A DNA stretch of 64,000 nucleotides from an uncultured Paracoccaceae bacterium. GTDB taxonomy: Bacteria; Pseudomonadota; Alphaproteobacteria; Rhodobacterales; Rhodobacteraceae. A program made the position numbers and the translations under genes. The notes below the pieces were generated by a model that worked only from the letters and a program-made list of their open reading frames with translations, ran no database searches and was not told the DNA's origin. Positions 37,055 through 45,246 of the stretch are shown piece by piece; the stretch's first letter is position 1, and each line of letters opens with the position of its first letter. The DNA is taken from assembly GCA_947488605.1 (NCBI GenBank), contig CANKZJ010000005.1:276242-340241 (forward strand), given 5' to 3'.

Positions 37055-38371
37055 ATGGATTTCGACATGCTGGGCCTTGCGCCCCGACTAGTAAACGTAC
37101 TCAAAGAACAAGGGATCACTGATCCCACCCCAATTCAAACCCAAGCTATCCCGCACGCCATGAATGGCCGCGATGTGATGGGCCTGGCCCAAACAGGGAG
37201 CGGTAAGACCGCAGCCTTTGGTCTGCCTATGATCCACGCACTGCTGAAGGCTGGTGTTAAACCTAACCCGAAGACATCACGCGGCCTGATCCTTGCGCCG
37301 ACACGCGAGTTGGCCAAACAGATCGCCGACAACCTGACTGCGTACACCAAAGGCACCCACTTGAAAGTGGCGCTTGTGGTTGGTGGTGCAGGTATCGTGG
37401 CACAGACCAAGCGTCTTGCTGGCGGTGTTGACCTTCTTGTTGCCACACCCGGTCGTTTGATCGACCTGCTAGATCGTCGGGCCGTCCGTTTGGACGAAAC
37501 GATCTATCTGGTGCTCGACGAGGCCGACCAAATGCTCGACATGGGCTTTATCCATGCATTGCGCCGGATCGCACCACTTCTGGCCAAGGATCGCCAAACG
37601 ATGATGTTCTCGGCCACAATGCCCAAGCTGATGGGCGAACTTGCAGGCACATACCTGACAGATGCTATACGCGTCCAAGTGAACCCACCGGGGCAGGCCG
37701 TGAAGAAGATCAACCAGTCAGTGCATTTTGTAGCGCAAGCTGCGAAAACAGACCTGTTGATCGAACTGCTTGATAAGCACCGTGATGAATTGGCAATTGT
37801 GTTTGGCCGGACCAAGCACGGCTGCGAGAAGCTTTACAAAGTGCTCGAGAAAAAGGGCTTCGCTGCCGCATCTATCCACGGCAACAAATCCCAGGGGCAA
37901 CGTCAGCGCGCGCTGGAAGCCTTCAAAGCAGGCAAGACCCGCGTTTTGGTGGCGACTGATGTGGCCGCACGCGGTCTGGATATTCCTGACGTGCGGTTTG
38001 TCTACAACTACGATCTGCCAAATGTCGCTGAAAACTATGTGCACCGTATCGGGCGGACAGCGCGTGCGGGCGCTGACGGTTCCGCCGTTGCTTTGGTGGC
38101 ACCTGATGAGATGATCGAGTTGAAAGACATTGAGAAAGCGATGAAGGACACCATTCCTGTCGCATCAGGCCGCGAGTGGGAAATCCAGCCGGGTCAGAAA
38201 AAGCGGCCCAATGGCGGTGGCGGCGGTGGCCGTCGTGGTGCGGGCGGCGGTGGCAACCGCAGTGGTGCCCCTCGCGCGGCCGGCAAACCCGGCGGTGGAC
38301 AAGGCAAGCCAGCGGGTCGGCGTCGCAGCGGCGGCGGTGGTAACCGATCGCGGAGCCAGTCAGCGGCTTAA
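37055..38371 (+). CDS. rhlE: DEAD-box RNA helicase, RhlE type
   Basis: A 438-aa ATP-dependent RNA helicase. Motifs in order: DPTPIQTQAIP (Q), AQTGSGKTAAF (I), LAPTRELAKQI (Ia), ATPGRLIDLL (Ib), DEAD in VLDEADQMLDMGF (II), FSATMP (III), IVFGRTKHGC (IV), VATDVAARGLDIPDV (V) and YVHRIGRTARAG (VI). The C-terminal 60 residues are a Gly/Arg-rich tail (GGGGGGRRGAGGG), an RNA-binding extension typical of RhlE helicases, which act in ribosome assembly and cold adaptation. Its terminator is at 38401. The long leader upstream may be regulatory. Confidence 0.95.
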   Translation: MDFDMLGLAPRLVNVLKEQGITDPTPIQTQAIPHAMNGRDVMGLAQTGSGKTAAFGLPMIHALLKAGVKPNPKTSRGLILAPTRELAKQIADNLTAYTKGTHLKVALVVGGAGIVAQTKRLAGGVDLLVATPGRLIDLLDRRAVRLDETIYLVLDEADQMLDMGFIHALRRIAPLLAKDRQTMMFSATMPKLMGELAGTYLTDAIRVQVNPPGQAVKKINQSVHFVAQAAKTDLLIELLDKHRDELAIVFGRTKHGCEKLYKVLEKKGFAAASIHGNKSQGQRQRALEAFKAGKTRVLVATDVAARGLDIPDVRFVYNYDLPNVAENYVHRIGRTARAGADGSAVALVAPDEMIELKDIEKAMKDTIPVASGREWEIQPGQKKRPNGGGGGGRRGAGGGGNRSGAPRAAGKPGGGQGKPAGRRRSGGGGNRSRSQSAA

Positions 38372-38400
38372 ACAGCGCTCGAGCTATGAATACTGCGAAA

Positions 38401-38430
38401 AGCCATCTGACTCTTCAGGTGGCTTTTTTG
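38401..38430 (+). terminator. Intrinsic terminator of rhlE
   Basis: AGCCATCTGA (38401-38410) pairs with TCAGGTGGCT (38415-38424) over 10 bp with one T-G, loop CTCT, then TTTTTT. Confidence 0.9.
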
Positions 38431-38530
38431 TTTTGAGTGTATGGCGGTTTAGAGCCTAGAGTGAAGGATGCCGCAAGCAAGTTGAAGGTCAGCTATTGTT
38501 CACTAGAAGCGACCAGCGAATTTTAAGATA

Positions 38531-38692
38531 TCACTCATCCTGAATATCTTCAGATTGGCTTTCAACTTCATTCTTTCGGATTTCGAAGTGAAACCAAAGC
38601 CAAAGAACGATTGTAACGAGAGCAATCACGCCAAAAACATACGGGGCGAACTGGCTCTCAAACGCACGGCCAGAAGTTGATCCATCGAACAT
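38531..38692 (-). CDS. Small single-span membrane protein, 53 aa
   Basis: The frame from ATG 38692 to TGA 38531 encodes a short N terminus (MFDGSTSGRAFESQFAP), one membrane helix (YVFGVIALVTIVLWLWFHFE) and an acidic tail ending ESQSEDIQDE. The topology is that of small bacterial membrane proteins that modulate larger complexes. No strong ribosome binding site is visible. Unrecognised family; support is the coherent helix plus charged tail in an otherwise empty region. Confidence 0.5.
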   Translation of the reverse strand: MFDGSTSGRAFESQFAPYVFGVIALVTIVLWLWFHFEIRKNEVESQSEDIQDE

Positions 38693-38726
38693 CTGATTAT
38701 TCTACACGATCAAGAAATGCCTGTAT

Positions 38727-38756
38727 AGCTGCCGTTGGCTGCAGCCAACGGCAGCT
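38727..38756. repeat. 30-bp perfect palindrome
   Basis: The 15-nt arm AGCTGCCGTTGGCTG at 38727-38741 is followed immediately by its exact reverse complement to 38756, with no spacer. No T-tract follows on either strand. It lies between the small membrane protein gene and the rpmE terminator. Confidence 0.85.
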
Positions 38757-38773
38757 CCGCTGGCATCTAAGAA

Positions 38774-38806
38774 GCAAAAACGCCGCCCCAATATGGAGCG
38801 GCGTTT
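38774..38806 (-). terminator. Intrinsic terminator of rplS-rpmE
   Basis: AAACGCCGC at 38778-38786 pairs with GCGGCGTTT at 38798-38806, extended by CC/GG near the loop; on the minus strand the stem ends in TTTTTGC. It lies 35 bp after the rpmE stop. Confidence 0.85.
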
Positions 38807-38841
38807 GAATTGCAAAGGGACAGCGAAGTCCAGCAGTCTTA

Positions 38842-39063
38842 CTAAAAGCCAAGACCGGCGTATTTGTTCTTAAACTTGGAAACACGGCCACCAGCGTCCA
38901 TAAGACGGGTCGAGCCACCGTTCCATGCGGGGTGCACGGATGGATCAATATCAAGCGACATCACGTCGCCTTCTTTGCCCCACGTGGATTTCATCTGAAT
39001 GATCGTACCATCGGTCATTTTGACGTCGATGATGTGATAATCGGGATGCGTATCTTTTTTCAT
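38842..39063 (-). CDS. rpmE: Ribosomal protein L31
   Basis: A 73-aa L31. [40 protein letters not shown] and KFKNKYAGL are family signatures. There is no zinc-binding CxxC pair, so this is a C-minus form not sensitive to zinc. It lies 11 bp after rplS and ends before its own terminator; the two form a unit separated from trmD by 350 bp. Confidence 0.96.
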   Translation of the reverse strand: MKKDTHPDYHIIDVKMTDGTIIQMKSTWGKEGDVMSLDIDPSVHPAWNGGSTRLMDAGGRVSKFKNKYAGLGF

Positions 39064-39074
39064 AATGACAATCC

Positions 39075-39458
39075 TTAAGCTTCAGCGCTCTTAGGCGCTT
39101 TGTAGTTGGCGACTTCAGCGATACGAGCGGACTTACCGCGACGCGAACGCAGATAGTACAGCTTGGCGCGACGCACGCGACCACGGCGAACCACGGTGAT
39201 GCTGTCGATGTTTGTGGAATGCAGCGGGAAAACACGCTCCACACCTTCGCCAAAAGAAATCTTGCGTACTGTGAAAGACCCGGCAATGCCTTTGCCGTTC
39301 TTGCGGGCGATGCACACGCCTTCATAGTTTTGCACACGGCTGCGTGTGCCTTCGGTCACTTTGTAACCAACGCGGATGGTGTCACCCGCTTTGAAGTCTG
39401 GGATTGTAGCCCCAAGTGCGGCGACTTGTTCCGCTTCGAGTTGTGCGATCAGGTTCAT
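39075..39458 (-). CDS. rplS: Ribosomal protein L19
   Basis: A 127-aa L19, located at the 30S/50S interface. [37 protein letters not shown] and [20 protein letters not shown] are diagnostic, as is the basic [23 protein letters not shown] lies about 8 nt upstream of the ATG. In many bacteria rplS directly follows trmD; here 350 bp intervene, with a promoter-like element at 39687-39715. Confidence 0.97.
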   Translation of the reverse strand: MNLIAQLEAEQVAALGATIPDFKAGDTIRVGYKVTEGTRSRVQNYEGVCIARKNGKGIAGSFTVRKISFGEGVERVFPLHSTNIDSITVVRRGRVRRAKLYYLRSRRGKSARIAEVANYKAPKSAEA

Positions 39459-39808
39459 CTGAAACGCTCCTTTAATATGCTTGCGGTTATCCGCAATGTT
39501 TCTTTCGTGGCTCAGAGCTCTGTGTCGTTACCGGGTCCAGTTGCCTGCCCGCCAGAGGTGCGTCATCGTTTTTTGTTGTGGCTGTCCGGCCTGTCTGGTG
39601 AGGGCTGCACCAACGAAGGTGCTCTCATGCTCCAGATGGTTCCGTAAACCAACGCCCGGAATCAGCAAGCCGACCGGGAATGGTGCCGTATAAGCGGGCA
39701 TGCCCAGCGGATCAAGGGGTTTGGCCGGATTTATCCAGCCAGTGCGGCGCATGACTTTCTGTGTCCAATCAAACTTCGGGGTGAGGCGAAGCCGAGGGGC
39801 AGCCGCCC
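39459..39808. other. Intergenic region between trmD and rplS, presumed rplS leader
   Basis: This 350-bp stretch holds a promoter candidate at its middle and then about 220 nt of presumed leader before rplS. A 101-codon frame (74 codons from an inner ATG at 39752) is open on the minus strand, overlapping the end of trmD, but has no homologue I recognise and would contain the promoter. A short GC hairpin (GGGGCGGCTGCCCC on the minus strand) directly follows the trmD stop without a T-tract. Confidence 0.45.
39687..39715 (-). promoter_or_regulatory. Sigma-70-like promoter for rplS-rpmE
   Basis: On the minus strand TTGATC (39715-39710) is separated by 17 bp from TATACG (39692-39687), giving a predicted start near 39680 and a leader of about 220 nt before rplS. 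Confidence 0.5.
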
Positions 39809-40600
39809 CTACTTCTTGGACAGTGTTTCCCACAAATCCGGCCGTCGGTCGCGTGTAATTTTCTCGGACATCTCACGCCGCCACTCAGCAATCTTGGCAT
39901 GATTGCCGGACATCAAAACATCAGGGATTGCATGACCCTGCCACACTGCGGGTTTGGTGAACTGCGGATGCTCTAGCAGTCCAGCCGAGAAGCTTTCCTC
40001 AACAGCGCTATCTGCGTTGCCCAAAACGCCGGGCAACAGGCGCACAGTGGCGTCGATCATCGCCTGTGCTGCGATCTCTCCGCCAGTCATCACAAAGTCA
40101 CCCAGGCTCACTTCTTGAATACCAAAATGGTGCAGGATGCGCTCGTCCACACCCTCAAAGCGCCCGCACAACATTGTGACGCCGTCGGTGCGTGCCCAGT
40201 CGCGCGCCATTGCCTGATCAAAACGGCGACCGCGCGGGGATAGATATACCAGCGGCATGATCCCTTTGGCGCCGCTGCGTGCATCGTTGATTGCTTTCTC
40301 GAGAACATCTGCGCGCAGCACCATGCCCGCACCACCACCGGCAGGCGTGTCATCGACGTTGCGATGTTTGCCAATGCCGTAGTCGCGCAAATTGTAGGTT
40401 TGCAGTTGCCACAAGCCCTCTTGCAGGGCTTTGCCAGTCAAGCTCTCGCCCAAGACGCCGGGAAAGGCTTGCGGGAACAATGTGATCAACTGTGCGGTCC
40501 AAGATCCCGCAATGTCGGGACTGTCCGTCATCAATTCACGCGGTTTCAGCGTCGGACGCACCGCAATGCGGCCCGCTGATTTCGGGGTCTTAGGCGTCAT
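39809..40600 (-). CDS. trmD: tRNA (guanine37-N1)-methyltransferase
   Basis: A 263-aa SPOUT methyltransferase that modifies G37 next to the anticodon. LITLFPQAFPGVLGESLTGK, TPAGGGAGMVLRADVL, VYLSPRGRRFDQAMARDWA, LCGRFEGVDERILHHFGIQE and EVSLGDFVMTGGEIAAQAM (knot region with cofactor and catalytic Asp) are diagnostic. A 23-residue N-terminal extension precedes the usual start: MTPKTPKS at 40600 overlaps the end of rimM by 11 bp, while a second ATG at MTDSPD is also possible. Part of the rpsP-rimM-trmD block. Confidence 0.96.
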   Translation of the reverse strand: MTPKTPKSAGRIAVRPTLKPRELMTDSPDIAGSWTAQLITLFPQAFPGVLGESLTGKALQEGLWQLQTYNLRDYGIGKHRNVDDTPAGGGAGMVLRADVLEKAINDARSGAKGIMPLVYLSPRGRRFDQAMARDWARTDGVTMLCGRFEGVDERILHHFGIQEVSLGDFVMTGGEIAAQAMIDATVRLLPGVLGNADSAVEESFSAGLLEHPQFTKPAVWQGHAIPDVLMSGNHAKIAEWRREMSEKITRDRRPDLWETLSKK

Positions 40601-41108
40601 CGGAAGGGAACAACCCGTCAGGTGGATCGGCCACAATGCGCTTCGCTGCAAGATCGACCGTGGGAACCGCGGCTTGTGTAAAGGGCAATAATATCGTCTC
40701 CGCTTGCATGGGCACAATCACCTCTAACAAATCACCCGCACCATGATCCATCACGTTCTTGACCGTGCCCAGTGTGACACCACCAGTATCCAGAACAGTC
40801 AGCCCAATCAGGTCGGCATAATAGTATTCGTCATCAGGAAGCGACGGCATCAACGCGCGCTCAGCGTAAAGGCTGATATTGCGCAGGGCGTCCGCGTCTT
40901 CTTTGGTGACAACGCCGTCAATGCGGGCAGTGAACCCGTTCTTAAGCTGGCCGGTCAGAACAACCTGCGCAAAGGCGCGGCCGTCTTCGGTGTAAAGCGG
41001 GGTGTAGTCTGCGATGGCCTGGGGATCAGCACAAAAGGACTTTAGGCGTACTTCGCCCTGAACCCCAAAGGACCCGCCAATAGCACCAACGATGACGCGA
41101 TCTGTCAT
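40590..41108 (-). CDS. rimM: Ribosome maturation factor RimM
   Basis: A 172-aa protein needed for 30S maturation; it binds S19. VGAIGGSFGVQGEVRLKSF is the N-terminal RimM domain, DEYYYADLIGLTVLDTGG begins the PRC-barrel, and ETILLPFTQAAVPTVDLAAK with RIVADPPDGLF closes it. The start overlaps the stop of the 49-aa gene (ATGA at 41105-41108) and the end overlaps trmD, so the block is tightly coupled. Confidence 0.96.
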   Translation of the reverse strand: MTDRVIVGAIGGSFGVQGEVRLKSFCADPQAIADYTPLYTEDGRAFAQVVLTGQLKNGFTARIDGVVTKEDADALRNISLYAERALMPSLPDDEYYYADLIGLTVLDTGGVTLGTVKNVMDHGAGDLLEVIVPMQAETILLPFTQAAVPTVDLAAKRIVADPPDGLFPSDDA

Positions 41109-41254
41109 TGATCAAGCTCCGATCCAACGCAAATATTCTCGATCCATAGCCCGCCGCCGCTTTCACAGCGACCTTGCTTGCCTTCACGTTCAAACAGCAT
41201 GCCAGCTACAAAAGCAAACATCACCAAAATGATCGTGCGCAACAAGCGGAACAT
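41105..41254 (-). CDS. Small membrane protein between rpsP and rimM, 49 aa
   Basis: From ATG 41254 the peptide MFRLLRTIILVMFAFVAGML gives one membrane helix preceded by arginines, followed by FEREGKQGRCESGGGLWIEN and ICVGSELDQ with two cysteines. It overlaps the rimM start by ATGA, which supports translation. A longer open frame to 41308 has no better start. Short proteins with the same helix-then-CESGGGLW plan occur in roseobacters at this place as far as I recall; function unknown. Confidence 0.65.
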   Translation of the reverse strand: MFRLLRTIILVMFAFVAGMLFEREGKQGRCESGGGLWIENICVGSELDQ

Positions 41255-41316
41255 TGGAAGTATCCCAAAGGGGAAGGGATGTCGCCCCGGTATGAACCGG
41301 GGCGACAATCAGAGAT

Positions 41317-41736
41317 TTACTCAGTTGCAGCAGCTTCTTCTGCTGGTGCTTCTGCGGCAGGCGCCTCTTCAACAGGTGCGTTTGCAGCTTCTTCAGCCGC
41401 CGCTGCTTTGGCTGCTTTTTCTTCTGCACGTGCTTGCGCTGCTTTGCCCGGCGTACCCTTTTTGAGGTTCGCGCGGTCTTTCTTAGGCAATTCGCCAGCA
41501 GCTTCCAGCATGCGGGATACACGGTCTGTTGGCTGTGCGCCTTCGCCCAACCAGTACTTGATGCGCTCCATGTTCATTTTGACGCGCTCTTCGCTGTCTT
41601 TCGGCAGCATTGGGTTATAGGTGCCCAGCTTTTCGATGAAACGGCCGTCGCGCGGCATGCGGCTGTCAGCAGCCACAATTGCATAAAACGGACGTTTCTT
41701 AGAGCCGCCACGGGCCAAACGGATTTTCATAGCCAT
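41317..41736 (-). CDS. rpsP: Ribosomal protein S16 with Ala/Glu-rich tail
   Basis: Residues 1-80 are S16 ([50 protein letters not shown]). About 45 further residues are a low-complexity acidic tail ([20 protein letters not shown] and so on), common in alphaproteobacterial S16. AAGGAG lies 8 nt before the ATG. First gene of the rimM-trmD unit; chorismate mutase ends 46 bp upstream. Confidence 0.96.
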   Translation of the reverse strand: MAMKIRLARGGSKKRPFYAIVAADSRMPRDGRFIEKLGTYNPMLPKDSEERVKMNMERIKYWLGEGAQPTDRVSRMLEAAGELPKKDRANLKKGTPGKAAQARAEEKAAKAAAAEEAANAPVEEAPAAEAPAEEAAATE

Positions 41737-41782
41737 CAGATATTCTCCTTAAAGATGATTGTTAGTGAGGGGTTAGCCCGCA

Positions 41783-42079
41783 CTAGGATTGGTGTTGTTT
41801 GTGGTGTTGGATGACTTCCTCAATGATGAAATTGAGGAATTTCTTGGCAAATTCCGGATCGAGATCGGCCCGGTTTGCAAGGTCGGTAAGCCGCGCGATT
41901 TGTGTCTCTTCACGCGCAGGATCGGATGGGGGAAGGTCGTGTTCAGCTTTCAACTGACCAACGGCCTGAGTGTGTTTAAACCGCTCGCCCAAGGTATAGA
42001 CGAGGATCGCATCAAGCCGGTCAATGCTCTCGCGATGACCTTTCAGGATCTCGGCGGCACGGGTTGTGGTGTCGGTCAT
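41783..42079 (-). CDS. Chorismate mutase, AroQ type
   Basis: A 98-aa all-helical protein: EILKGHRESIDRLDAILVYT, then LGERFKHTQAVGQLKAEHDL and PPSDPAREETQIARLTDLAN with a final NFIIEEVIQHHKQHQS, matching the AroQ three-helix plan with its conserved Arg, Lys and Glu/Gln positions. Chorismate mutase converts chorismate to prephenate. AAGGAC precedes the start. Its place between GNAT and rpsP in the ffh block is common in roseobacters. Confidence 0.88.
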   Translation of the reverse strand: MTDTTTRAAEILKGHRESIDRLDAILVYTLGERFKHTQAVGQLKAEHDLPPSDPAREETQIARLTDLANRADLDPEFAKKFLNFIIEEVIQHHKQHQS

Positions 42080-42119
42080 TGTGCATGTCCTTGTGCGGAT
42101 ACTTTAGTGAGATGTCCCG

Positions 42120-42668
42120 TCATGCGATGGCCCCTGCGGCCTGCGTGACCGCACGACTGTCGTCATACCTCAGGTGCCGGAACACGATGCATCTTTCGCC
42201 ATCCACCACATCCCGACGCTCTTCAATCGCGCCAAGCCGGGTGGCCAGAGCGAGGGAACGTGTGTTGTCTGGTGCAATCAACGAAATAAGTGGTTCCAAC
42301 CCCAACGTCCGTCCTGCCCAGTCGCGCACGGCACAGGCGGCTTCAAATGCATAAGAACGCCCTTCGTATCCGTCAAACATGTGCCACGCCATTTCGGGCT
42401 GTGGCCAGCCTACGTGATTGATAACCCCGACACGACCCGCTGCGATGCCGCTGTCACGTTCAGTGACAGTGAAAAAGCCGTAGCCGTGCCAGTTCCAATG
42501 TCCGATGCCTGAGATGAAACCGTACCAAGCGTCCCGCTCAGACCCTGCACCACCGACCGTTTCCATCCGCTCGGATCCAGTGACCCATGCGGTGAACGCC
42601 GCAAGGTCCCGTTTCTGCGGGCCGCGCAGGACAAGCCGCGCTGTGGTAAGTGTGGGAGCGGGGGTCAT
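42120..42668 (-). CDS. GNAT-family N-acetyltransferase (RimJ/RimL-like)
   Basis: A 182-aa acetyltransferase: LTTARLVLRGPQKRDLAAFT is the typical N terminus of the Acetyltransf_3 subgroup, followed by GIAAGRVGVINHVGWPQPEM, WHMFDGYEGRSYAFEAACAV (acetyl-CoA loop region with R-S-Y-A) and SLALATRLGAIEERRDVVD. Such proteins often modify ribosomal proteins or small amines; the substrate is not decidable. It starts 3 bp after ffh ends. Confidence 0.9.
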   Translation of the reverse strand: MTPAPTLTTARLVLRGPQKRDLAAFTAWVTGSERMETVGGAGSERDAWYGFISGIGHWNWHGYGFFTVTERDSGIAAGRVGVINHVGWPQPEMAWHMFDGYEGRSYAFEAACAVRDWAGRTLGLEPLISLIAPDNTRSLALATRLGAIEERRDVVDGERCIVFRHLRYDDSRAVTQAAGAIA

Positions 42669-42671
42669 ACG

Positions 42672-44171
42672 TTACTTCTTTTTCCCGAAACCTGACAGAC
42701 CGGGCGGCAATTGCATGCCGCCGCCGCCCAGACCGGGCATACCCGTTGGCATCTTGCCTTGCAGCGCTTTTGCGGCTTCGGCCATCGCCTTGGGGTCGTT
42801 CATATCTGGCATACCGCCCTCGGGCCCACCTTTGCCGAACATGCCTTTCATGGCTTGTTTCAGCATGCCGCCTTTGCCCATTTTCTTCATCATGTCGGCC
42901 ATCTGGCGGTGCTGTTTGACCAGCTTATTGAGCTCAGACACTTCCAGGCCCGCACCCTTGGCGATCCGCTTTTTGCGGGATGCCGCCAGCAGATCAGGAT
43001 TGGCACGCTCTTTCTTGGTCATGGAATTGATCAGCGCGACCTGCCGTTTCAGGATGCTGTCATCCATGCCCGCCGCAGCCATCTGTTTTCCCATCTTTGC
43101 GGCACCGGGCATCATGCCCATCATACCTTCCATGCCGCCCATCTTCATCATCTGTTCCAGCTGCATCTTCAGATCGTTCATGTTGAAGCGACCCTTCTGG
43201 AAGCGCTTCATCATGCGTTCGGCTTGTTCGGTCTCGATGGTTTCCTGGGCTTTTTCGACCAAGGCCACGATATCGCCCATGCCAAGGATGCGGCCTGCGA
43301 TGCGGTCCGGCTCGAACGTTTCAATCGCGTCCATCTTTTCGCCAAGGCCGACAAAACGGATAGGCTTGCCGGTGATCGCGCGCATGGAAAGGGCCGCACC
43401 GCCGCGTCCGTCGCCGTCCATCCGGGTGAGGACGACGCCTGTTACACCGATCTTGTCGTCAAATTCTTGTGCGACGTTCACTGCGTCTTGGCCGGTCAGA
43501 CCGTCCACGACCAACAATGTCTCGCGCGGTTTCGCGACATCACGGACGGCTGCGGCTTGTGCGATCAATTCTTCGTCGATGTGCAAGCGACCCGCTGTGT
43601 CGAGCATGTAGACGTCGTATCCGCCAAGGCTCGCTTGTGTCTTTGCGCGTTTCGCAATGGCTACAGGGTCTTCGCCTTTGACAATAGGCAATGTGTCGAC
43701 GCCGATTTGGCCACCTAAGATTGCCAACTGTTCCATCGCCGCAGGGCGGTTGGTGTCGAGCGATGCCATCAACACACGCTTGCCTTCGCGTTCTTTCAAA
43801 CGCTTTGCGAGTTTCGCAGTTGTGGTCGTTTTACCGGACCCTTGCAGACCGACCATCAAGATCGGGGCAGGGGGGTTATCGATTTTCAGCGCGCCGGGAT
43901 CTTCGTCACCGGTTAGTACGTGTTGCAGTTCGTCATGAACGATCTTGACGACCTGCTGACCGGGCGTGATCGATTTGGTGACGGCTTGGCCTGTGGCCTT
44001 TTCCTGGACGGCTTTGATGAAATCACGCGCAACGGGCAGCGAGACATCAGCCTCAAGCAAGGCCACACGCACTTCACGCAGTGCAGTTTTTACGTCATCG
44101 TCTGACAGCGCACCTTGCTTGGTCAGCTTGTCAAAGACGCCAGAGAGGCGTTCGGATAGGTTCTCAAACAT
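42672..44171 (-). CDS. ffh: Signal recognition particle GTPase Ffh
   Basis: A 499-aa SRP54 homologue that targets membrane proteins co-translationally. MFENLSERLSGVFDKLTKQG begins the N domain; GLQGSGKTTTTAKLAKRLK (G1), DTAGRLHIDEELI (G3), TRMDGDGRGGAALS (G4) and GLGEKMDAIETFEPDRIAGR follow; the M domain is methionine-rich (QLEQMMKMGGMEGMMGMMPG) and ends GGGMQLPPGLSGFGKK. ATG 44171 is the canonical start. Long open frames on the opposite strand are shadows. Confidence 0.97.
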   Translation of the reverse strand: MFENLSERLSGVFDKLTKQGALSDDDVKTALREVRVALLEADVSLPVARDFIKAVQEKATGQAVTKSITPGQQVVKIVHDELQHVLTGDEDPGALKIDNPPAPILMVGLQGSGKTTTTAKLAKRLKEREGKRVLMASLDTNRPAAMEQLAILGGQIGVDTLPIVKGEDPVAIAKRAKTQASLGGYDVYMLDTAGRLHIDEELIAQAAAVRDVAKPRETLLVVDGLTGQDAVNVAQEFDDKIGVTGVVLTRMDGDGRGGAALSMRAITGKPIRFVGLGEKMDAIETFEPDRIAGRILGMGDIVALVEKAQETIETEQAERMMKRFQKGRFNMNDLKMQLEQMMKMGGMEGMMGMMPGAAKMGKQMAAAGMDDSILKRQVALINSMTKKERANPDLLAASRKKRIAKGAGLEVSELNKLVKQHRQMADMMKKMGKGGMLKQAMKGMFGKGGPEGGMPDMNDPKAMAEAAKALQGKMPTGMPGLGGGGMQLPPGLSGFGKKK

Positions 44172-44326
44172 CGGCCAAGGCCCTCGTGTCGTTATCATTG
44201 CCTTGCATATATAGGTACGCGCGGCGAAAAGCAGTAACGCCCCCGTGGGCGCGACGCGCTGACGGAGGGCGATCCCCTGAATATCGGGGACCGGAAAGCT
44301 GATGCTATCCGGGTATTGGGTGGCGT

Positions 44327-44827
44327 TTACGCTTGGCGGTTGCCTGAGTCAACATCTTGGGCGAGCCAAGCGTTGATTGCTGCGACACCACGCTTCGCCC
44401 CATTGCCGCTGACGTAGACCGGCGTGACCGGATGCGTGCCAGCATCCATGCCACCGTCAAGCACCAGTGCAATACGGTAGGTTTTCCCACCTTTGCTGCT
44501 GCGACTACTTTGCAGCTTTGCGCGTTCCAAATGCTCAAGTCTGTGTTGAACCCTTGTGCGTCCGCGAAACGTAGAGTGCCGCAGTTCCAACAGATTGCGG
44601 CTGCGATCAAGGATCAGATCATCGCGGCGCACGAAGACGACGATGAATATAACAATGAACAACGGGATCGCCAGCAGACCCCAGAACGCGTCTGCACCGT
44701 TCCCTTCAAAGAATGCTTTTAGCCCAAAGCTGATCACCGCCAATAGCATTCCGCTTAGCATGATGGCGATCACCCAAGGCACCGATCTCATGATCAACTG
44801 CTCAGGCGTATTGCGGATAATTCTCAT
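44327..44827 (-). CDS. Hypothetical membrane protein, 166 aa
   Basis: Starting at ATG 44827 (MRIIRNTPEQLIM) it has two membrane helices (WVIAIMLSGMLLAVISFGLK and AFWGLLAIPLFIVIFIVVFV) and a soluble C-terminal half, RRDDLILDRSRNLLELRHST onward with VQHRLEHLERAKLQSSRSSK, that looks like a beta-rich PH-like domain. The open frame extends further upstream to 45028 but runs antisense into no better start. Function unknown. Confidence 0.75.
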   Translation of the reverse strand: MRIIRNTPEQLIMRSVPWVIAIMLSGMLLAVISFGLKAFFEGNGADAFWGLLAIPLFIVIFIVVFVRRDDLILDRSRNLLELRHSTFRGRTRVQHRLEHLERAKLQSSRSSKGGKTYRIALVLDGGMDAGTHPVTPVYVSGNGAKRGVAAINAWLAQDVDSGNRQA

Positions 44828-44850
44828 ATGGAATGTGTAGGCCGGTGCCT

Positions 44851-45222
44851 TTATGCGATCAAGCTTGAGATCTGATCGCGGTAGCCCCACGCAACTGCGC
44901 CGGTTCCGACCATCAACATCAGCATATGCCAATACGGCGGTCCGACCCAGATCAGCAGCGCACTCAGTCCCACGATCATTGTGCCAAGCAGCAATAGTCC
45001 AGCAAGACCTTCCCAACCGCGGACCCAAAGCAGGCCAGCGCCAATCACCTCAATCGAGCCAGTGATGTAACGCGGAAACTGTCCAAACCCGATAGCATCG
45101 TAGATCGCGACATCTGTGCTGAAGCTGCCCAGCTTGCGCAAACCGAAATAAAGGAACGCAATCGTCAGGGCCGCGCGCAGGATGGTCATAAATGGGAATG
45201 TTGTTGTCATCCCCTCGGACAT
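44851..45222 (-). CDS. DoxX-like membrane protein
   Basis: About 123 aa with four membrane helices. RAALTIAFLYFGLRKLGSFS and the YITGSIEVIGAGLLWVRG then AGLLLLGTMIVGLSALLIWV pattern are those of the DoxX-like family (DUF and DoxX_2 types), whose members accompany redox enzymes. The start is uncertain: ATG 45222 lacks a ribosome binding site, ATG 45210 follows CCGAGGGG with no spacing. It is 23 bp downstream of the azoreductase gene, so a redox association is plausible by context. Confidence 0.8.
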   Translation of the reverse strand: MSEGMTTTFPFMTILRAALTIAFLYFGLRKLGSFSTDVAIYDAIGFGQFPRYITGSIEVIGAGLLWVRGWEGLAGLLLLGTMIVGLSALLIWVGPPYWHMLMLMVGTGAVAWGYRDQISSLIA

Positions 45223-45246
45223 AGTGCGCTGTGTGTCATGTCCAGC

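Noticed and set aside
39528..39833. 101-codon minus-strand frame between trmD and rplS
   Set aside because: Contains the probable rplS promoter, lacks a good ribosome binding site and matches no family; kept only as a caveat to the leader interpretation.
42505..43718. Two long plus-strand open frames (368 and 335 codons) opposite ffh
   Set aside because: They lie fully antisense to a well conserved Ffh, have no family motifs, and their Cys/His/Pro-rich composition is that of mirrored codon bias.
44206..44326. GC-rich hairpin region next to ffh considered as SRP RNA
   Set aside because: Only a 5-bp stem (TCCCC/GGGGA) is visible and the conserved 4.5S tetraloop and symmetric loops are missing.
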